A stretch of 64,000 nt of DNA from Nostoc cf. commune SO-36 (lineage in GTDB: Bacteria; Cyanobacteriota; Cyanobacteriia; Cyanobacteriales; Nostocaceae): positions 1,302,001 through 1,366,000 of the forward strand of contig NZ_AP025732.1 in the NCBI RefSeq assembly GCF_023734775.1, given 5' to 3'. Within the stretch, counting starts at the first letter, position 1. Each line of letters begins with the position of its first letter. Positions 46,814 to 56,270 of the stretch are shown here, one piece after another. Under the pieces are notes generated by a model that was given only the letters and a program-made list of their open reading frames with translations, made no database searches and was not told the origin of the DNA. A program made the translations under genes and the position numbers.

Positions 46814-47707
46814 TTATTTGCTAACTCGATAAATTGGTCTAACCTGACGATAAGTATTGAGTAAACTGAGAAATTTATTCCCATCAAAATTTATCGGGTC
46901 AACTTTTTTACCAGAACGGTCTACTAGATGGTGCGTAGTGATGCGATCGTCCGGGACTTGACTTTGAGCAATTAACCAAGCAAGAGAATTATATTGAGCT
47001 TCCGTATAGCCGCTATGAGTTTGCTGGCTACTACCGTCATAACCATCTGGCGGTGTTTCCAAAGAAACGTGATAAGCAAAATTATTCACAGACGCAGGTA
47101 AATTTGGATTAGTCTGCACAGTTTCTACTCCCTGTGGAGTCTCAAAGACTGAGTTAGCTGCACCAAAAGCCCGCTTGTCTGGCGGTACTAGATAAACAAC
47201 CGTTCCGTCTAACTTGATTAAAGCGTGGTAGCTTGCTTGCACACTTTCATCATCATGGGCTACTTGAAAGAAATTGATGGCGCTGGAAGCAGAATAACCA
47301 GTTTCATGGAGGACGATAATCGGTTGGTTGGTGAGAGGAATGCCGTTAACATCTTGGGCGTACCGTTCTCCATAGTTAGTTGGGTTAACTGCGACAACTT
47401 GATAATTAGGTCTGTACTGTGCAAAAGCTTGAGTGGTTACGTACTTTGCTAAAGATTTGTTAGCTACAGGACTGTTAGTCTTGACCGGCGACTTGATAAC
47501 ATTTTGAGATTTCTTCTCTGGCTCTTTCGCTGATTGGAATTGCGCCTGGGGATATTGACTCCAGGCTGTAACCTGTGGATTGGATATACGGGATGTTGTC
47601 AGATTATTTTGTAATTTTGTCGCTCGTCCAATTAGCAGCACTACAATTAAAGCCATGAACATTAGCGAGATTAGTAGCACCCTAGTCGCCCAGTCTTTAA
47701 ATCTCAT
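46814..47707 (-). CDS. N-acetylmuramoyl-L-alanine amidase (amidase_2)
   Basis: The 297-residue protein has an N-terminal membrane anchor (about 9-28: LLISLMFMALIVVLLIG). A proline/serine-rich linker follows, then an amidase_2 zinc domain (about 110-285) with PIIVLHETGYS, the SYHALIKLDGTVVYLVPP stretch, THHLVDRSGKKVDP (His and Asp) and FAYHVSLE. It cleaves the amide bond between N-acetylmuramic acid and L-Ala in the cell wall and would act in the periplasm. The ATG at 47707 (MRFKDWATR) is preferred over a 15-codon longer ORF at 47752. Confidence 0.85.
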   Translation of the reverse strand: MRFKDWATRVLLISLMFMALIVVLLIGRATKLQNNLTTSRISNPQVTAWSQYPQAQFQSAKEPEKKSQNVIKSPVKTNSPVANKSLAKYVTTQAFAQYRPNYQVVAVNPTNYGERYAQDVNGIPLTNQPIIVLHETGYSASSAINFFQVAHDDESVQASYHALIKLDGTVVYLVPPDKRAFGAANSVFETPQGVETVQTNPNLPASVNNFAYHVSLETPPDGYDGSSQQTHSGYTEAQYNSLAWLIAQSQVPDDRITTHHLVDRSGKKVDPINFDGNKFLSLLNTYRQVRPIYRVSK

Positions 47708-48514
47708 TTTTCTAATACGCGTAAAACGGTAATATCCTTCGTAGGGGCGCATAGATGTGCATTGGTATTAACTTAAGCTTAAATCCCTTTAAAACCTCGT
47801 TTCCAGCCTCTGGGCTGGAAATGCTGCTCTTGGCGGCTCTGCCGCTAGCAAGGGAGGCATTCCCAATAGGAGACTGGGAACGAGACAATCTAAAAGCTGG
47901 TTCTAGGATTGCTTTCACGTTAAGTTGACACCAATGATAGATGTGCTGCCCTACCGTCGATGGTATTCCAACGAAAATCGCTATAATACCTTAATTCTAG
48001 TTAAATATACGTTACTAGTATATGTTGAAATCCTAAGTAATTGTTTTAGATGCTCACTCTATCTAGGGAGCTATTTAAATGCTCTCAAAACCATTGCTGC
48101 TGGTTTAGTGAATTGTGTCTCTACAATTCAAGATTGCAATCTTAAATTTAAGATAGTTAGCGTTTATACCTTGGAGTAGCAGCAGTTGCAGTAGCGATCG
48201 CAGCTGTGTTAAAAATCTCTCGGCGTTTCATAATTGTTCGTGATTTAAATTGCAGAAAATTTAGCCTGATAGAGAATATTTATCAGGTTTTTGGCAATTT
48301 TTTAGTTTTGGGTACTAAATTAAACCAATTCGCAATTCGCAACTCGCAATTCGCAATTACGTTTTGTGACGGAGATTTAGACCCCGACACAAAACGCGCT
48401 GCCTATAGAGGCAGGGGACTTAAACCCCCAAAGTTTGTTAAACGCAGTAGGGGCGTATAAGTATGCGCCCCTACTGTAAGATCAAGTTTTAGATGCTGAA
48501 ACTTTAGCCTGTTA
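47708..48514. other. Intergenic region with palindromic repeats
   Basis: 807 nt. 47796-47884 is an inverted repeat (CTCGTTTCCAG ... CTGGGAACGAG) with GGCGGCTCTGCCGC inside. 48327-48360 holds tandem AATTCGC heptamers, and 48420-48470 holds a TAGGGGCGTATAAGTATGCG palindrome. No convincing gene; several short open frames here have no family features. Confidence 0.6.
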
Positions 48515-49762
48515 TTACCGCCAATGTTGGGGTATTTTCAGATTTTCCGGTAGGATTGTGGTGCGATCGCCAATTGCTTGCTCAATCTGCTGTGATTCTA
48601 GATTTTCTGAGCCGCTTAAGTTTGCTCCACACAGGTTAGCTTCTTGGAGGTTAGCTTGTTGCAGATTAGCTGTACTAAGTAATGCATTTTCTAGATTAGC
48701 GACAGTGAGTTTTGCCCTTTGCAAATTACTGCCAATCAGGTTTGCATCTTGGAGATTGCTACCCTCGAAGTTGGCTTCTTCCAAGTTAGCATCACAGAGA
48801 ACTGCCCCTTCCAAGTTGGCATCACAAAGAACTGCCCCTTGCAAGTTAGCATCACAAAGAACTGCCCCTTCTAAGTTGGCATCATAAAGGATTGCCTCAG
48901 AGAGGTTCGCTTTTCTCAGGACTACGCCTTGGAGATTCGCTTCTGCGAGGATTGCTTTCGAGAGGTTGGCTTGATAAAGGATTGATCCACAAAGATAAGT
49001 TACTGATAAATCTGCCTCAGAAAGATTTGCTCGTGTAAAATTGACCCATTGCAAGTTAGCTCCTCCAAGGATTGCTCTAGAGAGGTTAGCTTCCGTTAAG
49101 TCTGCATTACTCAGGTCTGTATTGCGTAAATCAAGTTTTTGATTAACAGGATCTTTATATGAATCGCGTCGTCCAATTACAGTTAAAGCTGTTTGAATAT
49201 CTGTAGGAAGTTTTGATGATTCCCGTGGCTCGCCCTCATATTCCTGATTCACTGAGGCATTTTCGCGGATAAAAGCAGCGAGAATTTCCATAATTGTCCA
49301 ATGGTCTTTTGAAGAATCCTTAGCAATTCTTTCTAAAGCATAAATTGCGGCAAATCGCGTTTCAATCTTTTCACTTCCCAGTTGTTCAATTGCTTGAGAA
49401 AAGCGTTCTGGAACAATTTCTTGTGGATTTATTTGTGTGCAATTGATTCCATTTTCAATATTCTTATCCCAAGCTAGTGTTCCAGCTAAGAGTTGCGTTA
49501 ACAGGCTCTGACTCTCATCCAGAGAGACTTTTGAAGTATAGTAAGCATTAATAATTAATGCCAATCCCCCAATTATTATGGCAATAGTTGTTAATGCTTG
49601 GGTGATGTATTCGATTTTATCTTGAGTAGAAAACCCTTGAATTGTTGCAAAAAATGAAAAAATTAGAATAAATGATACAATAAATAGAATTGAGATAAAT
49701 ATCAACAAACTCGTGAGTCCATTGGTCTTTATGAAAGACATATTATAAGTCTTCATATCCAA
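48515..49762 (-). CDS. Pentapeptide-repeat membrane protein
   Basis: This 415-residue protein starts with two membrane helices (about 15-41 and 54-71: LTTIAIIIGGLALIINAYYT). A helical region (about 85-185) with the QAIEQLGSEKIETRFAAIYA motif follows. The C-terminal half (about 215-385) consists of pentapeptides A(D/N)LXX (LSNADLTEANLSRAILGGAN) that form a right-handed quadrilateral beta-helix. The three near-identical CDANL(E/Q)GAVL units suggest recent duplication. Function unknown; such proteins are frequent in cyanobacteria. Its end lies in the 1.1-kb repeat-rich gap's upstream side. Confidence 0.88.
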   Translation of the reverse strand: MDMKTYNMSFIKTNGLTSLLIFISILFIVSFILIFSFFATIQGFSTQDKIEYITQALTTIAIIIGGLALIINAYYTSKVSLDESQSLLTQLLAGTLAWDKNIENGINCTQINPQEIVPERFSQAIEQLGSEKIETRFAAIYALERIAKDSSKDHWTIMEILAAFIRENASVNQEYEGEPRESSKLPTDIQTALTVIGRRDSYKDPVNQKLDLRNTDLSNADLTEANLSRAILGGANLQWVNFTRANLSEADLSVTYLCGSILYQANLSKAILAEANLQGVVLRKANLSEAILYDANLEGAVLCDANLQGAVLCDANLEGAVLCDANLEEANFEGSNLQDANLIGSNLQRAKLTVANLENALLSTANLQQANLQEANLCGANLSGSENLESQQIEQAIGDRTTILPENLKIPQHWR

Positions 49763-49873
49763 CTCCTTACGGAAATAAATTTAGGTTGATTCTAAGAGCA
49801 TCCGTAAAGTTATGATAGAGTATAAACACGGATAAAACTGACTAGTACTTAAATCTAATACATATTAAGTAAT

Positions 49874-50085
49874 CTAAGAGATTGTTTAAAAAGTGGTTGG
49901 CTGTGATTTTAGGTACTTATTGATCCCCCTTAAAAAGCAGGGCTGTTTCATTTCACAAGGTAAAGAAGTTTGTCAATCTCATGAGAGATAAATCTTTGGG
50001 CAATTGTGATCGAAGTATAACCATTTCGACCAAAGTTTAGATGTCCCTAAATCTACGCCAGTTGCTCATGGGAGAAATCCCCAGA
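49874..50085. repeat. Mosaic copy of the AGAGGTTGTTTGAAAAGT element
   Basis: 49874-49935 resembles the left end of the element at 55958-56167 (AGAGATTGTTTAAAAAGTGG). 50030-50085 resembles its right interior (CGCCAGTTGCTCATGGG), but on the opposite strand. It is a rearranged or partial copy with no complete right end. Confidence 0.6.
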
Positions 50086-50120
50086 CGCTCACAGGCTCGT
50101 TAACGCTTTTAGCGTCCCCC

Positions 50121-50540
50121 CTTCAAAGGGTTACGGTGTACACACAAGTATGACCCGCATAGGTTTCAACTCTTCTAGTAGTTTCGTAGGATGCGTTATG
50201 GACACGCCCAAATAACAAATGCGTATGCCGAAATAACAAATGAGTACCCCGAAATAACAAATGCGTATGCCGAAATAACAAATGAGTACCCCGAAATAAC
50301 AAATGAGTACCCCGAAATAACAAATGAGTACCTCGAAATAACAAATGAGTACCCCGAAATAACAAATGAGTACCCCGAAATAGCAAATGCGTACCCCGAA
50401 ATAGCAAATGCGTACCCCGAAATAGCAAATGCGAACGCCACGATTGCAAGAATTTAGCTTTGTCACGCCAGCGTAACGAACTGCAAATATTTGGTAGATG
50501 AAGTTTTTCCGACTTGTGTGTACACCGTAGCTTCAAAGGG
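50121..50540. mobile_element. Non-autonomous transposable element (398 bp) with 10-bp target duplication
   Basis: Perfect 18-bp terminal inverted repeats TACGGTGTACACACAAGT (50132-50149) and ACTTGTGTGTACACCGTA (50512-50529) are flanked by a direct repeat CTTCAAAGGG (50121-50130 and 50531-50540). That is the expected signature of transposition with a ~10-bp target duplication, as in IS4-type elements. It carries no transposase, only the 21-bp array at 50210-50440. A lone end of the same kind is at 27366-27383. Confidence 0.85.
50210..50440 (+). repeat. Eleven 21-bp tandem units (AAATAACAAATGAGTACCCC type)
   Basis: Eleven head-to-tail units without spacers, differing by a few bases (GAGTACCCCG or GCGTATGCCG; AACAAAT or AGCAAAT). 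Both strands are open through the array because the unit is 21 bp; these frames are by-products of the repeat rather than genes. Confidence 0.93.
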
Positions 50541-50863
50541 AGAGGCTAGCGCCTGCCGTAGGATGCCCGAAGGGCTGTAGGGAGAAAACCGCACAGGCAA
50601 CTTAACCGTTTTTATATGCAGATGAATAGACATCTCCGAAAAAGAATGTAGAGACGTAGCAGTGCTACGTCTCTACAAGGGTTCTGGGTAACGCATATTT
50701 AATTTATGGAGATGTCTAAATATATTCTCTACGTATTTTTTAGGAAAAAAAGATTCATCCCAATGTATATTTCTGCATTATTTTGGGAATCATAAATCGA
50801 GGAAGCATGATAAACCGCAAAATATGACTTCCTGAAATATCACGTAACTTTTAGAGGATAATT

Positions 50864-51331
50864 ATGTCTAAACGCAAGTTGCCCAAAGGCCGTAGTGTTA
50901 GTTCAGTTGCTCTAGAACCAGAAGTAGCGATCGCCATTCTTGGGTTATTTTCTGCTGCGGCTGATGGTGAAGGTATTTCTTCCACAGAAGAATATGCTTT
51001 GAGTGAATTTCTCGGTCGGGTTGACTTATTTGAAGATTACTCTGAAGAAGACTTTGAAGAATTGACCGAAAAAGTCGTCAGCTTGATTGAAGAAGAAGAA
51101 CCAGAAGATTTAATCGCCCAGTCCATCGAATCCTTACCCAATAGAAGTTATCGTGAAGCTGCATACATCACAGCTATCTTAGTCGTGGGGATTGATGAAG
51201 AAGTACCCGAAGTTGAACAAGATTATATCTCTGAACTTCAAGAAGCCTTAAATATTTCAGACGAACGCGCACAAGAACTTATAGACGCAGTGTTCGGAGA
51301 GGAAGAAGAAGAAGAGGAAGAGGAGGAGTAA
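50864..51331 (+). CDS. TerB-like tellurite-resistance-fold protein with acidic tail
   Basis: The 155-residue protein has a helical TerB-like core (VAIAILGLFSAAADGEGISS, EEYALSEFLGRVDLF). It ends in a run of eight or more Glu residues (EEEEEEEEE) that is very acidic. TerB-like proteins appear in tellurite resistance and phage-defence modules, but no ter partner is adjacent here, so the role is unknown. It sits just downstream of the mobile element; a hairpin follows at 51422-51452. Confidence 0.72.
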   Translation: MSKRKLPKGRSVSSVALEPEVAIAILGLFSAAADGEGISSTEEYALSEFLGRVDLFEDYSEEDFEELTEKVVSLIEEEEPEDLIAQSIESLPNRSYREAAYITAILVVGIDEEVPEVEQDYISELQEALNISDERAQELIDAVFGEEEEEEEEEE

Positions 51332-51421
51332 TCTTTTTTAAATTGCAACCTCAATCATCTACCATCATTAGGGGTTGCTAATTTAGAGGATGAAATAATT
51401 TTGTTTGAGTTAAGTTGTGGA

Positions 51422-51452
51422 GATTCCCGACTTCATGAAGAAGTTGGGAATC
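51422..51452. terminator. Hairpin GATTCCC...GGGAATC between convergent genes
   Basis: Arms GATTCCC-G-ACTTC and GAAGT-T-GGGAATC form a nearly perfect stem; no long T tract follows. It lies between the TerB-like gene and the convergent membrane protein gene. Confidence 0.65.
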
Positions 51453-51485
51453 ATTACACATGATCAGAATTAATCCGATAGAGGG

Positions 51486-52151
51486 CTAGTTAGAAATTGG
51501 TACATTTTTAAATGCGGCTGTATCTGGCACAAAAATGTCCAAGTTATTAACACCATCGGGAACTCTTAGCCAGATATAAGCATCTGCGGAGGCTTGTGGA
51601 CGTACTTGAAACAAAGAAACGCTTCCTGTTGAGCGATTAATAGCAACTCCTTTGTAAGTTACGCTAGTCTCAGGATTACGGGCTGTTGTACTAGCAACCG
51701 ATATAATATCACCATCAACAACTCCATCTGTGGCAAGGCGACGAATACGCATTTGCAGATTCACCACATCACGGTTTCCAGTTTCTGGATCTTTAATTCG
51801 TTTTGCTGAAAGCAACTCAACTTCTGCCTTTTTGCCAAAAGCAGGCTGCACAAATTGACCAGCGCTGATTGCTGAAGTTGTAGCACTAGCTGGAGATGGT
51901 GAGACTGTTGCTTGTGGAGAAGTTGTAGCTGTAGGACTTGGCACTTGAGTGGGAATGGTGCTGCTAACTGTATTACTAACATTTAGTGTCTGCCGTAACG
52001 TGAAAACTTCATAAGCTACATAGCCACTACAGCCCAAAGCCAAAGTAGAGAGTAATACAGCTACACCAGATAAAAATGTACTCACACCATTGCCTCGATT
52101 TCGTATTTCTGTATGTGCAGGTTGACTTATGTTTCTATTTTGTAGTCCCAT
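51486..52151 (-). CDS. Unknown membrane-anchored protein with Pro/Ser/Thr linker
   Basis: This 221-residue product has one membrane helix near residues 24-48 (VSTFLSGVAVLLSTLALGCS). A Ser/Thr/Pro/Ala linker (about 60-95) and a C-terminal ~120-residue beta-rich domain (VELLSAKRIKDPETGNRDVV, VNLQMRIRRL) follow. No family recognised. The linker suggests the domain is held away from the membrane on the outside. It is divergent from the dacB-like gene. Confidence 0.68.
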   Translation of the reverse strand: MGLQNRNISQPAHTEIRNRGNGVSTFLSGVAVLLSTLALGCSGYVAYEVFTLRQTLNVSNTVSSTIPTQVPSPTATTSPQATVSPSPASATTSAISAGQFVQPAFGKKAEVELLSAKRIKDPETGNRDVVNLQMRIRRLATDGVVDGDIISVASTTARNPETSVTYKGVAINRSTGSVSLFQVRPQASADAYIWLRVPDGVNNLDIFVPDTAAFKNVPISN

Positions 52152-52162
52152 AAATTATGTTT

Positions 52163-52192
52163 GTGCGTAGGCGTAGCCCGTCGTAGACATCA
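52163..52192. repeat. Dispersed repeat GTAGCCCGTCGTAGACATCA
   Basis: Same family as 28617-28649; just upstream of the preceding minus-strand gene's start. Confidence 0.7.
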
Positions 52193-52319
52193 CCCATGTA
52201 TGAAACGTATGAACATCTTCCCTATACTGATTAAGTAACTTTACTGAGCCAATTCTTCTCTCTCCGGAAAGAAATTTTTGGCAAGGTCAAAATATCTATC
52301 TTTGGAATAAGGAAAATCG

Positions 52320-53789
52320 GTGAGACTTAAGACTTTCAATCAACCAGTGGGTGTTTTGTTAATATTTTTGACTAGCCAGATAGGATTTAGTTCTATTGCG
52401 AAAGCACAAACCCAAGTCCCGCCAACAACCACTACAAAATCAATTTGCTCTACCCAACTGGGAACAGCTATAGATGCTGTAATCAATCGTCCCTTATTTA
52501 GTCGGGTACGCTGGGGAATTTTAGTGCAACCTCTGTCAACGGGGCCAATTCTTTACAGTCGAGATGCTCAAAAATATTTTACTCCCGCGTCTAACCTCAA
52601 ATTGCTGACAACAGCAGCTGCATTGCAGCAATTGGGCGCTAATTTTCGGATTCGCACTTCTATTTATCAGAATGGCAATGGTGTTTTACGGGTTGTCGGT
52701 AGGGGAGATCCCAGCTTAAGTGAAACTCAACTGCAAACATTGGCACAGCAGCTAAAACAGAAAGGTATTACTCAAATTCAGCAATTGATAGCTGATGATA
52801 GTTATATTCAAGGAGATATTGTTAACCCAACCTGGCAATGGGAAGATGTGCAATCAGACTATGGCGCACCAGTCAACAGCTTTATTCTGAATCAAAATAT
52901 TTTTAGCTTAAAACTTGTACCCCAGGCTGTAGGTAAATCTTTACAAGTAGTGTGGATTGATCCTGGCGAGGCGAAACAGTGGCGGACAATTAATCAGTCA
53001 GTAACCGTTGCCCAAAATCAACCAAGCTACATTAACGTTACCCGCGAATTATCAGGAACAGTATTACGAATTCAAGGACAACTAACAACAAATTCTGAAC
53101 CGTCTTTAATAGATTTGCCTGTAGTTGATCCTAATTATTACTTCTTACGGCGCTTCCGTTCTGCTTTGGCAACAGAAAAAATTACCTTGGGACAAACATT
53201 AGTAGTAAACGGTAGCGTTAATCAAGAAGAAATAGCTTATGTAGAGTCACCACCTTTAGCTGAGTTATTAGCAGAGACAAATCTAAATAGTAATAATCTT
53301 TATGCTGAGGCACTACTGAGAGCATTAGCTGTGAAAAAACCTAGACTGAAAACTCAAACTAGCGCTGATGTCGGTTTAGAAGTTGTCAAGGCGAGTTTAA
53401 CTCAATTGGGAGTTGATCCAGCAAATTACATTTTAGTGGATGGCTCAGGTTTGTCACGGCGTAACTTAGTGACACCAGAAGCTTTTGTACAAACTTTGCG
53501 ATCAATAGCAAAAACACCAGCAGCATATATATATCGCGCATCTTTACCCGTGGCTGGTAAAAGTGGAACTCTAAAAGGTCGCTTTCAAGGTACATCTGCT
53601 GAGGGCATTGTGCAAGCAAAAACAGGTACGTTAACGGGTGCAATTTCTCTATCTGGATATATGAATGCACCTAAGTATGAACCGTTAGTTTTTAGTATTA
53701 TCGTGAATCAATCGGAACAACCTGCAACAGTTGTGCGGCAGGCAATTGATGAAGTTGTTGTGTTGTTAACACAGTTGCAGCGTTGTTAA
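52320..53789 (+). CDS. dacB: D-alanyl-D-alanine carboxypeptidase/endopeptidase (PBP4, S13)
   Basis: This 489-residue exported protein (signal peptide about 8-28) has the penicillin-binding active site Ser91-x-x-Lys94 (TPASNLKLLT), an SNN triad motif (NSNNLYAEAL) and KTG (AKTGTLTGA). An S13-type insert lies between. It trims peptidoglycan in the periplasm. The start is a GTG at 52320. dacB is followed by two matching hairpins, and ldcA lies downstream in the same direction, so the two wall enzymes could be related in function. Confidence 0.88.
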   Translation: MRLKTFNQPVGVLLIFLTSQIGFSSIAKAQTQVPPTTTTKSICSTQLGTAIDAVINRPLFSRVRWGILVQPLSTGPILYSRDAQKYFTPASNLKLLTTAAALQQLGANFRIRTSIYQNGNGVLRVVGRGDPSLSETQLQTLAQQLKQKGITQIQQLIADDSYIQGDIVNPTWQWEDVQSDYGAPVNSFILNQNIFSLKLVPQAVGKSLQVVWIDPGEAKQWRTINQSVTVAQNQPSYINVTRELSGTVLRIQGQLTTNSEPSLIDLPVVDPNYYFLRRFRSALATEKITLGQTLVVNGSVNQEEIAYVESPPLAELLAETNLNSNNLYAEALLRALAVKKPRLKTQTSADVGLEVVKASLTQLGVDPANYILVDGSGLSRRNLVTPEAFVQTLRSIAKTPAAYIYRASLPVAGKSGTLKGRFQGTSAEGIVQAKTGTLTGAISLSGYMNAPKYEPLVFSIIVNQSEQPATVVRQAIDEVVVLLTQLQRC

Positions 53790-54038
53790 TATTATTGCCA
53801 GCAAATTAGAGTATCCTGGCGACTATAAGTCGCGGCTATACAGACAAAACCCACCTCCGTGGGTTAGCAAACCTTTTATTTTGTATTAGTCCACCTCCGT
53901 GGACTTTGCTTGTGTAGTAGCGAATTCTATTCGCCCAATATGTTTAAAACTTGAAAAAAGTATTCAACAAAATTTCATGGGGGTTATGAGTTATAGTCTT
54001 TATGCTTAACTTCTGACTTTTCACTTTTAAGTTTTTTC
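53790..54038. repeat. Two hairpins sharing the CCAC-CTCC-GTGG core
   Basis: The 249-nt spacer after dacB holds two short hairpins: AACCCAC-CTCC-GTGGGTT (53848-53865) and AGTCCAC-CTCC-GTGGACT (53888-53905). Both have a CTCC loop and perfect 7-bp stems with different outer bases, so the structure rather than the sequence is conserved. Confidence 0.75.
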
Positions 54039-54938
54039 ATGCCAGCCAAAATCTTACCACCGCCCCTGAAACCTGGAGACTTAATACGAGTAATTGCCCC
54101 TAGTGGTGCTTTGCGTGAATTTGAGGCATTTGAACGGAGTATAGAAATTTGGCGATCGCGCGGCTACCAAGTAGAAATCAGTCCTCAGATAGATGATAAA
54201 TGGGGCTATCTAGCTGGAACAGATGAAGCCCGTCGTCACCAATTAGCGGCAGCATGGCAAGATCCTGATTGTCGTGGTATTCTTTGTACCAGAGGCGGTT
54301 TTGGCAGCACCCGCATTTTAGAAAATTGGAATTGGCAACAAAACTCAACCCTTCCCAAGTGGCTTATAGGCTTTTCTGATATCACAGCTTTATTGTGGAG
54401 CCTTTACATAGCAGGAATTTCCGGCATTCACGCTCCCGTGCTGACGACTTTGGCAGATGAGCCAGATTGGTCAGTTGAGCGATTATTCGATTCAGTAGAA
54501 GGTCGTCCTCTCGCGCCTCTCAAAGGTTGCGGGTGGGGTGGCGGCGTGGTAACTGGCACTTTACTACCAGGTAATCTTACAGTTGCAACTCACCTTTTAG
54601 GTACACCAATCCTGCCACATCTGGATGGTGTAATTCTGGCCTTTGAGGATGTCACAGAAGCACCTTACCGCATCGATAGGATGCTGACACAGTGGCGTTT
54701 GAGCGGTGCTTTGTCTCAAGTTTGCGGTATTGCTTTAGGCGGTTTTACTCGCTGTGAAGCGCCGCCAACTATATCTAGTTTTAGTGTAGAAGAAGTATTG
54801 CGCGATCGCTTGGGTGATTTGGGTATTCCCATTGTCTCTGGCTTACCTTTTGGCCATGATAATCCCAATGCAGCATTACCAGTGGGTGTAGAGGTAACTT
54901 TAGATGGAGATGCGGGAATATTAGCTATTAACCAATAA
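54039..54938 (+). CDS. ldcA: LD-carboxypeptidase (peptidase S66)
   Basis: The 299-residue protein cleaves between meso-diaminopimelate and D-Ala in murein tetrapeptides during recycling. The catalytic triad residues are visible: Ser113 (LIGFSDITALL), Glu203 (LAFEDV) and His273 (PFGHDNPN). No signal peptide, so cytosolic. It lies 249 nt after dacB in the same direction and is convergent with a methyltransferase gene (20 nt between stops). Confidence 0.88.
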   Translation: MPAKILPPPLKPGDLIRVIAPSGALREFEAFERSIEIWRSRGYQVEISPQIDDKWGYLAGTDEARRHQLAAAWQDPDCRGILCTRGGFGSTRILENWNWQQNSTLPKWLIGFSDITALLWSLYIAGISGIHAPVLTTLADEPDWSVERLFDSVEGRPLAPLKGCGWGGGVVTGTLLPGNLTVATHLLGTPILPHLDGVILAFEDVTEAPYRIDRMLTQWRLSGALSQVCGIALGGFTRCEAPPTISSFSVEEVLRDRLGDLGIPIVSGLPFGHDNPNAALPVGVEVTLDGDAGILAINQ

Positions 54939-54958
54939 ACACAGAGACACAAATTCAT

Positions 54959-55702
54959 CTAACTCCATTTACGGTAGCAACGAGCTGTCATATTGTAAGG
55001 ATGAAAAATTTCTAAAAAGTTGCTTTGAATTGTTTTAAAGAAGGTGTCTACTACTTGAGGATCATCTATGTGAAAGGGATGCTCTTGATTAACACCTTTA
55101 AAGAAACACCAGTTAAGAATCACTTTACCTTCAGGTTCCATTAATTTATGGAACTGTAGAATTTGCTGACTGGGGTCTGGCAAATGTTCTAAAACATCAA
55201 AACAAATGATTGTATCAAGAGTTTCTTCAGCAGGTATTTCATCAGAAAAAGTAATTTTATTCTTCAGTCCTAACTGTTCAGTTCTATAACGAACAAAATC
55301 ACGACTAATAGGATTAATATCACAGTAGAACACTTGCTCAACTTTAGGGCAAAGAGCAGCAGCAATTGTATGAGTTCCAATCCCACCACCAAAATCTAAA
55401 ACCCGACCTTGAGCATGATCCACAATCAACAACAACGTGTTTTCAATATAGTCATAACTTGCTAAATGCCACGCTCCTAAATCAAATAAGTAAAACTCTC
55501 CTACCTTCTCACGATAAAAAGCTGTTGCTTGTTCCCAATCAAAATCTTTATGACCCAACTTGGCCATCTGTTGCCCACCCGCTTCTAGCTTTAAATCTAG
55601 CGTTTCTGCATCTATATTTAAAAATCCTTGTAGATGCTGCTTTAAATTAAATGAATCTGCCCAATAACCACTTAAAAAAGACGGTACTGATATTTTAGTC
55701 AT
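54959..55702 (-). CDS. SAM-dependent methyltransferase, unknown substrate
   Basis: This 247-residue class I methyltransferase has motif I VLDFGGGIGTHTIAAAL and the acidic VFYCDINP strand. The core also has TLDTIICFDVLEHLPDPSQQ and GKVILNWCFFKGVN. The N-terminal ~90 residues are helical and specific to this group. The tail HPYNMTARCYRKWS is basic. The neighbouring FkbM and glycosyltransferase genes downstream suggest a glycan or lipid context, but it is separated from them by 568 nt of non-coding DNA. Confidence 0.78.
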   Translation of the reverse strand: MTKISVPSFLSGYWADSFNLKQHLQGFLNIDAETLDLKLEAGGQQMAKLGHKDFDWEQATAFYREKVGEFYLFDLGAWHLASYDYIENTLLLIVDHAQGRVLDFGGGIGTHTIAAALCPKVEQVFYCDINPISRDFVRYRTEQLGLKNKITFSDEIPAEETLDTIICFDVLEHLPDPSQQILQFHKLMEPEGKVILNWCFFKGVNQEHPFHIDDPQVVDTFFKTIQSNFLEIFHPYNMTARCYRKWS

Positions 55703-56270
55703 AAAATTGCTCTATTTTCATTCATAAGTCGATATTATAAAAAATACCAAATTTACTTGAAATTTGCAATCAATTAATAATTAAGACAACTGTTTTCTTT
55801 CATAACTATGCATGAGTAATTAATTCTTGTTACTTTAAGAATAAAAGAAGCAATAAGTTATTCGACTAGTAGTAAGAGAAGCACGAAAATAATTCATAAA
55901 GTCGATTAATTTCAAAACCCAACGTTTCATACCAATAATACTAAGCACTGTACGCTAAGAGGTTGTTTGAAAAGTGGTTAGCTGTGATTTTCAGCACCTC
56001 TTGATCCCCCCTAGCCCCTCTTAAAAAGAGGGGGAACCGGAGTCAAAGTCCCCCTTTTTAAGGGGAGCCAGTGCGGTCTTGGGGGTTTTCCCCATGAGCA
56101 ACTGGCGTGGATTTAGGGGGATCTAAAACTTTTTGCTACCAACAGCAGGACTTTTCAAACATCCTCTAAGGTTGAATCAAACAGTAAAAAATATATTATT
56201 CAAAGCACTCTTCCATGTTGTACCAAATATCCAATCAGGATATTGACTATATTGATAAATTTGAAAGCTA
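55703..56270. other. Intergenic region holding a repeat element
   Basis: 568 nt. 55958-56167 is a transposable-type element; the rest is AT-rich with no recognised gene. Confidence 0.6.
55958..56167. mobile_element. 210-bp element with AGAGGTTGTTTGAAAAGT ends
   Basis: Inverted ends AGAGGTTGTTTGAAAAGT (55958-55975) and ACTTTTCAAACATCCTCT (56150-56167) match at 17 of 18 positions. The interior contains C/G-run palindromes (CCCCCTTTTTAAGGGG) and no ORF. A relative is at 49874-50085, and a fragment ACTTTTCAAAC lies near 38059. Confidence 0.75.

Noticed and set aside
50210..50440. Repeat proteins read from both strands of the array
   Set aside because: The unit is a multiple of three, so all frames stay open by construction; the array lies inside a mobile element and no start or ribosome binding site supports translation.
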